From: Muribaculaceae bacterium
GTDB taxonomy: Bacteria > Bacteroidota > Bacteroidia > Bacteroidales > Muribaculaceae
Assembly: GCA_023662835.1 (NCBI GenBank)
Contig: JAMPII010000012.1
Location: forward strand, 1-47,163
Direction of reading: 5' to 3'
DNA length: 47,163 nucleotides
A program made the position numbers and the translations under genes. Within the stretch, counting starts at the first letter, position 1. Each line of letters starts with the position of its first letter. Below the pieces are notes generated by a model. The model had not been told where the DNA came from. It did not search any database and saw nothing but the letters and a program-made list of their open reading frames with translations. Shown here in pieces: positions 1-8,469 of the stretch.

Positions 1-136
1 CAGGATTACCTGAGGCAGATGTTACTATCTGCTAAATTTTGATGCGGTTGCCCTGTGTCTCTATTGCCCATATTTTGATTGGCTGGTTGTGATTGACAGG
101 CTCTTAGAACACGCGATGCGATTGATAGGCGGGTAT
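1..136. other. Left edge, no supported gene
   Basis: I see no gene that can be supported here. Frame 1 of the plus strand stays open from base 1 to a TGA at 40-42 and frame 3 to a TAA at 33-35, so the last codons of a gene running in from the left are possible, but 10 to 13 residues cannot be identified. The stretch lies downstream of the nfnB terminator. Confidence 0.4.
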
Positions 137-173
137 AAAAAAAGAGGGCATATCTTGTTTTGATAAGCCCTCT
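137..173 (-). terminator. Intrinsic terminator of the nfnAB operon
   Basis: An inverted repeat pairs 143-154 with 162-173 (11 of 12 positions, one A/A mismatch) around a 7-base loop. On the minus strand the GC-rich arm ending GCCCTCT runs straight into a T7 tract (plus-strand A run 137-143), the classic intrinsic terminator form. It lies about 115 bases past the nfnB stop. Between the two is a run of nine C at 263-271. Confidence 0.8.
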
Positions 174-289
174 GTAGTGAACCTCTGTACTTTTCCAATT
201 ATAATTTCATACTAATAATTACAATCAAGTAGTACAAAGTTAAAGATAATAGGTGGGATTTACCCCCCCCCTATGTTAATTTGTGTTAA

Positions 290-1765
290 TTATTGTTGGC
301 CGGACAATTGTTTGTCCATAGCGGCAGCTGCACGCCGTCCGTCGCCCATAGCAAGGATTACTGTAGCTCCACCGCGCACTATATCGCCACCTGCATAAAG
401 GTCGTTTATCGACGATTGCATTGTTTCCTCGTTGACTACGATTGTACCACGACGTGACATTTCCAGTTCAGGTATTGCATTTGGAACGAGTGGATTTGGA
501 GAAACACCGACAGAAACAATTACTAGGTCGACCGGGATTTCCTCGATAGCACCTTCAGCAGGCACTGGCGAACGACGGCCAGAGGCATCAGGTTCGCCGA
601 GTTCCATTTTTTGCAGTCGCATCGCTTTGATACGGCCTTTTTCGTCGGCAATATATTCAATAGGGTTGTGCAGTGTGAGGAACGTTACACCTTCTTCTTT
701 TGCATGTTTAACCTCTTCGATACGTGCCGGCATTTCCTGTTCGCTGCGACGATAAACTATCATAGCTGTTTCAGCGCCCATACGTCGGGCTGTGCGAACT
801 GCATCCATCGCTGTGTTTCCACCGCCAATTACTGCCACGCGGTTTCCTCGTAATACGGGGGTATCGTATTCGTCGAGCCAAGCGCCCATAAGATTTATAC
901 GGGTAAGGTATTCATTGCACGACATAACACCAATGAAATTTTCGCCTGGAATACCCATGAACCGGGGAAGTCCGGCGCCGGAAGCAACAAATATCCCTTT
1001 GAATCCCATGGAGTGAAGGTCGTCATAACTTAGCGTTTTGCCGATAACGCAATCTTTGTGGAATTTAACGCCAATTTCAGAAAGGGTTTTAATTTCAGCA
1101 TCTACTACTGCGTTGGGTAAACGGAACTCGGGAATGCCATATTTAAGAACACCACCTATTTCATGAAGCGCTTCAAATACTGTTACATCGTAACCGCGCT
1201 TTGCCATGTCGCCGGCGAACGACAATCCTGAAGGACCTGATCCCACTACCGCAATGGCTATATTTTTAGCTGGCGAGACCTTCGGGAGGCTTGATTCGCC
1301 TGAATTTCGTTCGAAATCGGCGGCGAAACGTTCAAGATAGCCGATAGCTACCGGTTCTTTTTTCATCTTGTGGTAAACACAACGACTCTCGCATTGCTTT
1401 TCCTGAGGGCAAACGCGTCCGCATACGGCAGGTAACGCACTTGTTTCTTTCAGTACGGCGGCTGCTTTAACGAATTCGCCTCGCTCGATATTCTTAATAA
1501 ATCCCGGTATATTAATGCCAACGGGGCAACCTGTTACACACTGTGGGTCGGGACAGTCCATGCAACGTGTAGCTTCTAAAACAGCGGCTTCAGCGCTGAG
1601 GCCTTGGTTTACTTCTTCAGTAAATGTTGTTACACGATATTCCGGCGACAATTCCGGCATTTTTACTCGTGGGATCGCAGTACGTTCTTTTGCTGTGTGT
1701 TTCGCGCGTAATTGTTCGCGCCACTCGGCACTACGGGGTGAGGATGTTGTATTGTTATCTGCCAT
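290..1765 (-). CDS. nfnB: NfnB-like large subunit of ferredoxin:NADP+ oxidoreductase (GltD family)
   Basis: 491-residue flavoprotein of the GltD/NfnB family. An N-terminal Fe-S domain carries two four-Cys groups, C68/C71/C76/C80 and C115/C119/C125/C129. A first Rossmann fold for FAD starts at GSGPSG (175-180), a second for NADPH at GGGNTAMD (314-321), and the C-terminal AGGD segment closes the FAD site. Alone it would be called the glutamate synthase small subunit, but no gltB large subunit is present. It lies 7 bases downstream of an NfnA-type gene, the arrangement of NfnAB, the cytoplasmic enzyme that couples NADH and reduced ferredoxin to two NADP+ by flavin-based bifurcation. The family is clear; the bifurcating role is inferred from the pairing. 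The ATG at 1765 follows the stop of nfnA closely. Confidence 0.85.
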   Translation of the reverse strand: MADNNTTSSPRSAEWREQLRAKHTAKERTAIPRVKMPELSPEYRVTTFTEEVNQGLSAEAAVLEATRCMDCPDPQCVTGCPVGINIPGFIKNIERGEFVKAAAVLKETSALPAVCGRVCPQEKQCESRCVYHKMKKEPVAIGYLERFAADFERNSGESSLPKVSPAKNIAIAVVGSGPSGLSFAGDMAKRGYDVTVFEALHEIGGVLKYGIPEFRLPNAVVDAEIKTLSEIGVKFHKDCVIGKTLSYDDLHSMGFKGIFVASGAGLPRFMGIPGENFIGVMSCNEYLTRINLMGAWLDEYDTPVLRGNRVAVIGGGNTAMDAVRTARRMGAETAMIVYRRSEQEMPARIEEVKHAKEEGVTFLTLHNPIEYIADEKGRIKAMRLQKMELGEPDASGRRSPVPAEGAIEEIPVDLVIVSVGVSPNPLVPNAIPELEMSRRGTIVVNEETMQSSINDLYAGGDIVRGGATVILAMGDGRRAAAAMDKQLSGQQ

Positions 1766-1772
1766 TTTAAAA

Positions 1773-2555
1773 TCAATTATATGTGCGCAAACGCATTAAC
1801 ATTTCGTCGAAGTCCACTTTATGAGCATCGAATTCAGGACCGTCGATGCATACGAAGCGAGTTTTGCCGTCGACAGTTACGCGACATGCTCCGCACATGC
1901 CGGTACCGTCAACCATAATGGTGTTTAATGAACACATTGTTGGCACCTCATACTTCTTGGTTGTTAATGCTACAAATTTCATCATTATAGCCGGGCCGAT
2001 TGTCACAACCATGTCAACTTTTTCGCGGTTGATTACGTTTTCAACGCCTTGTGTGACTAAACCCTTGTTGCCGTAGCTACCGTCGTCGGTCATGATTATT
2101 ACCTCGTCGGAATACTGAGCGCATTGTTCCTCGAGGATAATTAAATCTTTTGTCCGTGCAGCCAAAACTGTTATAACACGGTTGCCTGCCTCTTTCATTG
2201 CTTTGATTATAGGCAATAAAGGAGCAACTCCAACGCCTCCTCCACAGCACACTACTGTGCCGAATTTTTCGATGTGTGTAGCCTGACCAAGCGGACCGAC
2301 AACATCGGTCAAGTACTCGCCCGGATTAAGCGCGCAGATTTTTCCTGACGATAGCCCGACGTTTTGAACAACAAGTGTTATCGTGCCGCGTTGAATGTCG
2401 GCGTCGGTGATTGTCAAAGGAATACGTTCTCCATGGTCGCTTGCCCGGACAATAACAAAGTGGCCTGCCTTGCGTGATTTCGCAATCTCGGGAGCTTCAA
2501 CTATAAGCTTAACCACTTTTTCCGAGAAATGTTCTTTTTCTATTATCTTGTTCAT
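1773..2555 (-). CDS. nfnA: NfnA-like small subunit (FNR-type, 2Fe-2S) of ferredoxin:NADP+ oxidoreductase
   Basis: 260-residue protein of the ferredoxin-reductase/PyrK-like family. It has an N-terminal flavin-binding barrel (about 1-95, with the RIPLT element at 44-48), a nucleotide-binding domain starting at GGGVGVAPLL (105-114) and a C-terminal 2Fe-2S segment with C221, C224 and C236. Where dihydroorotate dehydrogenase PyrK has a first ligand Cys (CGxGxCxxC), this protein has Asp216 (DGTGMCGAC). From memory, the T. maritima NfnA cluster is held by one Asp and three Cys, so this residue favours NfnA over PyrK, and no pyrD is adjacent. It is the first gene of a two-gene operon with nfnB. It would bind FAD and NAD(H). 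Confidence 0.85.
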   Translation of the reverse strand: MNKIIEKEHFSEKVVKLIVEAPEIAKSRKAGHFVIVRASDHGERIPLTITDADIQRGTITLVVQNVGLSSGKICALNPGEYLTDVVGPLGQATHIEKFGTVVCCGGGVGVAPLLPIIKAMKEAGNRVITVLAARTKDLIILEEQCAQYSDEVIIMTDDGSYGNKGLVTQGVENVINREKVDMVVTIGPAIMMKFVALTTKKYEVPTMCSLNTIMVDGTGMCGACRVTVDGKTRFVCIDGPEFDAHKVDFDEMLMRLRTYN

Positions 2556-2583
2556 GATGTAATGAATGGTGTTTTCCTATGTG

Positions 2584-2591
2584 CAAATTTA
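2584..2591 (-). promoter_or_regulatory. Candidate -7 element for nfnAB
   Basis: The minus strand reads TAAATTTG, a perfect match to the Bacteroidota -7 consensus TAnnTTTG, 29 bases upstream of the nfnA ATG. No good TTTG (-33) word lies at the expected 19-base spacing, so the promoter is only moderately supported. Confidence 0.5.
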
Positions 2592-2714
2592 AGATTTTAA
2601 TTTGTTAAAGTGTAAAAAATACCAAAATTTTGTTTTGTAAGATTGTTTTATTAGCGTGAAATGTGTTATTGGCATAATGTTTGCAACTAATATTAAGTAA
2701 ATGACCCTCATATT

Positions 2715-4931
2715 ATGATTAAAAAATCATCACATAAATCTACAGATATAAGCAACAGGCTGATGAGTGCTGTTCGGGAAAAACGATTACATGACGCATT
2801 CATATTGTTGCGCAGTCAAGCTTCGGAATTGGGCGATTGGAAAATCACTGAGCAGATTGATGCGCTTGAGCAATCATATTCAATGATGCTCGACTACGCT
2901 ATCAGTGGAAGCCCCGACCCCGAAAGGGATGAATTGTATAGCTCAATAACTACAAATATCCTAAAGATATCTGAAATAGTAGCTCATCGACTTAATATCG
3001 AAGACAGTCCTAGCTTGTATTATTCCACTCTACGTTACGAGCGTTTGCAAAATGCCGATACGTTGGAAACTTTATTGACAAATTATCTTAAGAATGAACA
3101 GCAAGCATCTCTGTATAATCTGCTGACCTCCGACAGTCAACAAGGGATTGCTAAAGTTAAGGAAAACAATGAAATAATAGCACGTAGGATTTTCAACCGC
3201 GTGTGGACTTCTTTCCCATTATCTGGCGATGATGCTGCAACTTTATCAACCGTTTTTGAACAATCGTCGCCATATCCAATCCATTTTCAACTGCTGATGG
3301 TTGCTGCTTTGTCGTTGGCTTTGGTTCACTTTTACGATCAGAAGAAAGTTGATATTTTATTATCTATCTATCAACAGTCGGTAAGCGCCAAACTGGCTAT
3401 TCATGCCTTAACCGGTGCTTTGATTACTATATATATCCATAGGGGTAAATATAACGCAACGTTATTAAAGCAACGCTTTGATTCGTTGCGCGATCTTCCA
3501 CTGTGGAAGACGGATATACGTACTATTGCTATGCAACTGATTCGCACACGCGACACTGAACGAATACATAAAAAGCTCACCGACGAGATAATGCCTCAAA
3601 TGCTGAAACTGCGCCCCGATATAGCTAAAAGACTAAGCAATAAAGGCCCGATAACCGACATGTCGTCGATTGAGGAGAATCCAGAATGGGAAGAGCTACT
3701 GGATAAATCAGGCGTAAAGGAATCGTTGAAGGAACTGATGCAGATTCAAGAAGAGGGTGGCGACGTTATGATGGCTACTTTTTCTAACTTGAAATCATTT
3801 CCATTTTTCAATGACGTTTCAAACTGGTTTGTACCTTTCCGGGCGGATGCGTCAATTGTAAAATCGTCGAATGAAAAATCAGTGGCCGATTTGTCGTCTG
3901 TGTTGGAAAACATGAACATTTTTTGCGATGGCGACAAATATTCGCTTTTGCTGATGCTGCTGTCTGTGCCTGAGATGCAGCGAAAGATTATGTCGGAGCA
4001 AATTAATCAGCAACAGTTGTCGGCGATGGAGATGCAAAGTGCAACATTAACGACAAACGCTACAGAGCGACAACAAATTGCAAATCTGTTCATTCAGCAG
4101 CTATATCGGTTTTTTAAGCTGTTTAGGCGTCGCGGCGAATTCAATGATCCCTTCGCAACGCCCATCAGTTTAGCGTCGTTGGATTTGTTTGCCGTTGATT
4201 TGTCGGATGCCGATACCCTTAAACTTGTTGGCGAATTTTATTTCAAACGAGGCTATTACACCGATGCATTTCAGATATTTAATCAACTCTCCGATATAAA
4301 AGAGCTTGATAACGCATCGCTTCAAAAAATGGGTGTATGCCTGCAAAAAACCGGCAATGCCGAAGGTGCGTTATCAATTTATTTAAAGGCTGAGCTATTA
4401 TTGCCCGACAGTGTTTGGACAATGCGTAGGATCGCTTCTTGCTATCGTACATTGGGTAATATATCAAAAGCATTGGAGTATTATAAACGAATTGAGATTC
4501 AAAGGCCCGACGATTTGGACTTAGCTCTGAACATAGGGCATTGTTTGCTTGAACTTGAAAAGTATGCTGAGGCGCAAAAGTATTACTTTAAAGTTGAGTA
4601 TCTAGCTCCACAGTCCCACAAAGCGCTACGTCCAATAGCTTGGTGTTCGTTTGTGATGGGCGAATTTGATAGAAGCCTAAGATATTATAACATGGTCCTG
4701 GAGGATAAACCTTCGGCTACCGACTACATGAACATGGGCCATTTACATATGGCTTTGAACCAGATAAAAGAGGCAATCAACTTCTATGCATTGTCAATAG
4801 CAAATTCCGCCAACGATATCGACCGCTTCCTGGATGACCTGCGGACAGATTATACCTGGTTAGAAAAGGCTGGAGTTGAGGTTGATTTAATGCCTCTTGT
4901 TGTTGATGCGCTACTTTATAAAAAACACTAA
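2715..4931 (+). CDS. Large cytoplasmic TPR-repeat protein
   Basis: 738 residues with no signal peptide or membrane segment, so probably cytoplasmic. The first 450 residues are helix-rich and I recognise no family in them. From about 495 to 715 there are at least five tetratricopeptide units with the usual W/G/Y/A/P spacing (for example AEGALSIYLKAELLLPDS and ALEYYKRIEIQRPDD), which form a protein-binding solenoid. It stands alone, divergent from nfnA. A partial -7 word (TAATGTTTG, one base too long) lies at 2675-2683. I know proteins of this shape in Bacteroidales only as conserved TPR proteins; the function is unknown and the partner cannot be deduced from the neighbours. Confidence 0.8.
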   Translation: MIKKSSHKSTDISNRLMSAVREKRLHDAFILLRSQASELGDWKITEQIDALEQSYSMMLDYAISGSPDPERDELYSSITTNILKISEIVAHRLNIEDSPSLYYSTLRYERLQNADTLETLLTNYLKNEQQASLYNLLTSDSQQGIAKVKENNEIIARRIFNRVWTSFPLSGDDAATLSTVFEQSSPYPIHFQLLMVAALSLALVHFYDQKKVDILLSIYQQSVSAKLAIHALTGALITIYIHRGKYNATLLKQRFDSLRDLPLWKTDIRTIAMQLIRTRDTERIHKKLTDEIMPQMLKLRPDIAKRLSNKGPITDMSSIEENPEWEELLDKSGVKESLKELMQIQEEGGDVMMATFSNLKSFPFFNDVSNWFVPFRADASIVKSSNEKSVADLSSVLENMNIFCDGDKYSLLLMLLSVPEMQRKIMSEQINQQQLSAMEMQSATLTTNATERQQIANLFIQQLYRFFKLFRRRGEFNDPFATPISLASLDLFAVDLSDADTLKLVGEFYFKRGYYTDAFQIFNQLSDIKELDNASLQKMGVCLQKTGNAEGALSIYLKAELLLPDSVWTMRRIASCYRTLGNISKALEYYKRIEIQRPDDLDLALNIGHCLLELEKYAEAQKYYFKVEYLAPQSHKALRPIAWCSFVMGEFDRSLRYYNMVLEDKPSATDYMNMGHLHMALNQIKEAINFYALSIANSANDIDRFLDDLRTDYTWLEKAGVEVDLMPLVVDALLYKKH

Positions 4932-4968
4932 ATTTTTTCAAATCCCGTTTTAATACGCCGATATTTGT

Positions 4969-4976
4969 TACTTTTG
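4969..4976 (+). promoter_or_regulatory. Candidate -7 element for the M3 peptidase gene
   Basis: TACTTTTG matches TAnnTTTG exactly, with a TTTT word at 4948-4951 as a weak -33 at 17 bases spacing. The leader to the GTG start at 5039 would be about 58 bases. Confidence 0.5.
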
Positions 4977-5038
4977 CAAAAGATGAAGCATTAGCTTTTT
5001 ATCAATATGTTGTCAAACTTCTAAATTTCAATATCAGC

Positions 5039-7177
5039 GTGATTAAACAATTAACAATGGCCATAGCGGCCTCAATGACAATTATGACACAAATATCAAT
5101 ACAGGCAGCAGTTGCTGATAGTGAGAATCCTTTCTTTAAGGAATACACTACGGTTCATGCAACGGTGCCATTTTCACAGATAAAGAACTCGCATTATATG
5201 CCCGCAATCGAACGTGGCATTTTATTGCAAAATAAAGAGATAGAGGCAATTGTAAATAATGCCGAAAAACCAACATTTAAAAATACGATAGTTGCCCTTG
5301 AGCGTACCGGAGCTGACTTAAACCGCGTTTTGAATACATTCTACCCCCTTTTATCGGCAAATGCCGACGATGAGCTGATGGAAATATCACTTGAGGTTTC
5401 TAAAAAATTGTCGGCTCATAGCACAAGCATTTCATTAAATGAGAAGCTTTGGCAGCGTATAAAATCAGTTTACGACAACAAGTCAGAACTCAGTCTTACG
5501 CCCGAAGAGGATATGTTGCTTCAAACAACGTATGATTCATTTGCCCGCAACGGCGCTAATTTACAGGGTGCTGAGCGTGACCGATACAAAGATCTGGTGT
5601 CAAAGTTGTCGGAAATGACTACGCGTTTCGGTCAGAATGTTCTCAAAGAACTAAACACATACGAGATATGGCTTGGCAAAGACGATTTGGCCGGACTCCC
5701 CGAAAGTTCTGTGGAAGCAGCTGCCGACGCAGCAAAAACGAAAGGCAAAGAAGGTGAATATCTTTTCACACTTCAACAGCCTGTTTATACAGCATTCATG
5801 AAGTACAGCCAGCGTCGCGATTTACGCGAAAAATTCTATAAGCTCTACAATTCGCGAAATACCAAAGGGGAATATTCCAACATTCAACTGATGATCGACA
5901 TAGCAGAAACGCGTCGTCAGATTGCCAATCTGTTTGGCCATGCAACTTATGCCGACTATGCACTTGAAAAAACAATGGCTGAAAAGGTTGGAAATGTTAA
6001 CTCCCTTCTCAATCAGTTGGCAGAAGCTTATATACCAGCCCAGCAAAAGGAATTTGCCGAATTGTCTTCATTTGCTGAAAAAACAGAAGGCAAAAAAATA
6101 ACTATACAGCCTTGGGATTACAGCTATTACGCCAATATGCTTAAGGAAGCGAAATTTGGATATAACGAAGAGGAACTTCGTCCATATTTTGAATTGAACA
6201 ATGTTATAGAGGGCGTTTTTGGGCTTGCTACAAAACTTTACGGATTAACATTCAAAAAGAACGAAGATATAGAGGTTTATCACGCTGATGTCAGTGCCTA
6301 TGACGTAATTGATAACGACGGCTCATATTTAGGCGTGATATATACCGATTTCTTCCCTCGCGAATCGAAACAACCTGGAGCGTGGATGACATCGTTCCGC
6401 GACGAAAGCATAAGCGACGATGGCAAAGAAACACGTCCTCATGTAACTATCGTGATGAACTTTACAAAGCCGACGCCAACCAAACCGTCGTTACTGACCC
6501 CCTATGAGGTAAGTACTTTCCTACATGAATTCGGACATGCTCTTCACGGATTAATGGCAAAAACTGTTTATTCATCACTTTCAGGTACAAGTGTTTATCG
6601 CGATTTCGTTGAGCTGCCTTCGCAATTCAACGAGAATTATCTGAAACAAAAGGAATTCCTCGACGGGTTTGCACGTCATTATCAGACAAATGAGCCAATA
6701 CCCGCTGAACTGGTAAATAAAATTGTTGAAACTTCACAATTCGGAGCAGGTTATGCATGTCTGCGACAGCTGTCGTTTGGTATGGCGGATATGGCTTGGC
6801 ACACAATAACAGAACCTGTTAAAGATGCCGTAGAATTTGAGAACAATGCCATGGCAAAAGTTAGTATGTTCCCGACAATTGATGGTTGTTTGTTCTCTCC
6901 GCAGTTCAGCCATATATTCTCGGGCGGATACGCAGCCGGATATTATAGCTATAAATGGGCCGAAGTACTCGATGCTGATGCTTTTGAAGTGTTCCGACAA
7001 AATGGATTGTTCAATAAGGAAAAAGCCGATTCGTTCCGTAAGAACGTGCTCTCTCGCGGTGGTACCGAACATCCTATGATACTTTACAAACGTTTTCGCG
7101 GACAAGAACCGACAATAGAGGCTCTTTTACGTCGCGACGGTATTTTGCCGCAACAGCTTCCCACCAATAGAAACTGA
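5039..7177 (+). CDS. dcp: M3-family zinc metallopeptidase (peptidyl-dipeptidase Dcp type), exported
   Basis: 712-residue oligopeptidase of family M3. The zinc site HEFGH is at 496-500, with the third ligand Glu525 exactly 25 residues after the second His, as M3 requires. Downstream motifs such as FSHIFSGGYAAGYYSYKWAE (about 620-640) are typical of the substrate-binding region of Dcp-type members. The N-terminus (K3, then a hydrophobic stretch to about residue 22) looks like a signal peptide, so a periplasmic enzyme removing C-terminal dipeptides from short peptides is likely. The start used is GTG at 5039, which keeps a positive n-region; ATG at 5057 is the alternative and would lose the lysine. 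It is monocistronic, with a strong hairpin after the stop. Confidence 0.88.
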   Translation: MIKQLTMAIAASMTIMTQISIQAAVADSENPFFKEYTTVHATVPFSQIKNSHYMPAIERGILLQNKEIEAIVNNAEKPTFKNTIVALERTGADLNRVLNTFYPLLSANADDELMEISLEVSKKLSAHSTSISLNEKLWQRIKSVYDNKSELSLTPEEDMLLQTTYDSFARNGANLQGAERDRYKDLVSKLSEMTTRFGQNVLKELNTYEIWLGKDDLAGLPESSVEAAADAAKTKGKEGEYLFTLQQPVYTAFMKYSQRRDLREKFYKLYNSRNTKGEYSNIQLMIDIAETRRQIANLFGHATYADYALEKTMAEKVGNVNSLLNQLAEAYIPAQQKEFAELSSFAEKTEGKKITIQPWDYSYYANMLKEAKFGYNEEELRPYFELNNVIEGVFGLATKLYGLTFKKNEDIEVYHADVSAYDVIDNDGSYLGVIYTDFFPRESKQPGAWMTSFRDESISDDGKETRPHVTIVMNFTKPTPTKPSLLTPYEVSTFLHEFGHALHGLMAKTVYSSLSGTSVYRDFVELPSQFNENYLKQKEFLDGFARHYQTNEPIPAELVNKIVETSQFGAGYACLRQLSFGMADMAWHTITEPVKDAVEFENNAMAKVSMFPTIDGCLFSPQFSHIFSGGYAAGYYSYKWAEVLDADAFEVFRQNGLFNKEKADSFRKNVLSRGGTEHPMILYKRFRGQEPTIEALLRRDGILPQQLPTNRN

Positions 7178-7180
7178 TAT

Positions 7181-7227
7181 AACGATCAAAACAATACCGC
7201 CCGGATTTTGTCCGGGCGGTTATCGTT
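7181..7227 (+). terminator. Hairpin after the M3 peptidase gene
   Basis: A perfect 10-bp GC-rich stem (7196-7205 with 7211-7220, loop TTTTG) is flanked by a second short complementary pair, AACGAT (7181-7186) and ATCGTT (7222-7227). There is no strong T run after it, so it may end transcription or stabilise the 3' end. The rest of the 7228-7438 spacer is AT-rich; I found only a near-match -7 word (TATCTTTA, 7296-7303). Confidence 0.55.
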
Positions 7228-7438
7228 CCATTGCTAATAGAACGTGGGGAGAGGAGAATGATTAATTATTACATTAAACAAAAATAATAATTAATTATCT
7301 TTAAATGAAATATTCATGTATATAAATTGTTGTAATTTCAGATTTTAAATCACTGTTTTGGATTTTTTACTTAATAAGTTATAAACAAATATAATAGCGC
7401 GAAAGTTTAATATTCCAGACAAAACAACAAATATATTA

Positions 7439-7945
7439 ATGAAACGGATAGGGATAATGTCGGACACCCATTCATACTGGGACGACAGATACGTAAAATA
7501 TTTTTCTGATTGCGACGAAATTTGGCACGCAGGCGATATCGGCGATTACGAACTTATGGAGCGTATCAAAACCATCTGCCCGGTCGTTAGGTTTGTTTGC
7601 GGAAACATCGATCATGGTTACGTAAAACGTCATTGCCCTGAGCTCCTGATTTTTGAAGTTGAAGGGGTAAAGGTGCTTATTACTCACGTAGGTGGCTACC
7701 CTGGAAAATACCCCAAAGGGTTAAAGGAAATTCTTCGAAAAAATGATATAAAATTATTTGTAAGCGGGCATAGCCATATATTGAAAGTTATGCCTGATAG
7801 AGAATTAAGTCTGCTGCATGTTAACCCCGGACCTGCTGGCGTACATGGGTGGCAAACCGTCAGGACATTAGTGCGGCTTACACTTGACAATGGGTCTGTC
7901 TCCGATTTAGAAGTAGTGGAATTAACAAAACAACCTCTTAATTAA
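7439..7945 (+). CDS. YfcE/MJ0936-type metallophosphoesterase
   Basis: 168-residue calcineurin-like phosphoesterase with every metal-ligand motif of the small YfcE family: SDTH (D9, H11), GDIGD (D33), GNID (N56), a lone TH (H83) and GHSH (H111, H113). It should bind two metals (Mn or Zn type) and hydrolyse phosphodiesters. The physiological substrate of this family is generally unknown, so I do not assign one. The length is normal for the family and there is no signal peptide, so it is cytoplasmic. The next gene, a lipoprotein, starts only 5 bases after its stop, so the two are probably co-transcribed. Confidence 0.9.
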   Translation: MKRIGIMSDTHSYWDDRYVKYFSDCDEIWHAGDIGDYELMERIKTICPVVRFVCGNIDHGYVKRHCPELLIFEVEGVKVLITHVGGYPGKYPKGLKEILRKNDIKLFVSGHSHILKVMPDRELSLLHVNPGPAGVHGWQTVRTLVRLTLDNGSVSDLEVVELTKQPLN

Positions 7946-7950
7946 TCAAT

Positions 7951-8469
7951 ATGAAAATCAAGAATCTACTGTGTGCATCAACGCTATTATTACTGTTGTT
8001 GGGTTGTAAACCTACTGAAGCTAATTACAGAAATGCGTATATGACAACCAAGGCTAAAGTTGAAAATGAATCGCCGGTTGAGTCAACCATATATAATCGT
8101 ATTCGCGAACAAGCTTTTACGACCGGGATTGTTAGTAGAAATGATACGATACCTTTGATGGAAGTCGCCGTAAAGTGTACGCCTGGTTTGTCAACCCCTG
8201 ATTCTGTTGGACAATATGGTGTAGCTGTGGCTCAGTTCAAGCAAATTTTTAATGCTAAATCGATGATGATGCGACTACGCAACCATGGCTTTTACGGGGC
8301 TACTGTGGTGCAAAACGGTGAGCCACTATATTATGTACTGATTTTCAGTGGCGACGATATGGATTCTGCTATAGAAGAATATCGAAAAATATCAGGAAAC
8401 TCCGATTTTAGTTTCAAACCGCCATATCCGACTGTATTCAAGCCAACTATTTATCCTTTGGCAAAGTAA
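7951..8469 (+). CDS. Lipoprotein with a SPOR-like domain
   Basis: 172 residues. The N-terminus MKIKN, a leucine-rich core and LLGC give a type II signal with the lipid-modified Cys at 19. Residues about 88-148 (YGVAVAQF...AKSMMMRLRNHGF...YYVLIFSGDDMDSAIEEY) follow the SPOR pattern: a beta strand, a helix, a strand ending in Y-V-x-I-x-x-G, then a second helix. SPOR domains bind denuded peptidoglycan at division sites, so an envelope or septal role is inferred. It is likely co-transcribed with the phosphoesterase upstream. Its last 23 bases overlap the 3' end of the convergent helicase gene with no room for a separate terminator. Confidence 0.75.
   Translation: MKIKNLLCASTLLLLLLGCKPTEANYRNAYMTTKAKVENESPVESTIYNRIREQAFTTGIVSRNDTIPLMEVAVKCTPGLSTPDSVGQYGVAVAQFKQIFNAKSMMMRLRNHGFYGATVVQNGEPLYYVLIFSGDDMDSAIEEYRKISGNSDFSFKPPYPTVFKPTIYPLAK

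Noticed and set aside
263-271. C9 tract as a phase-variable switch
   Set aside because: It lies after the nfnB stop and before the terminator, so length change would not alter a start, a frame or a promoter that I can see.
290-2555. Glutamate synthase small subunit plus dihydroorotate dehydrogenase electron transfer subunit
   Set aside because: No gltB or pyrD is present, and the Asp ligand and close pairing fit NfnAB better.
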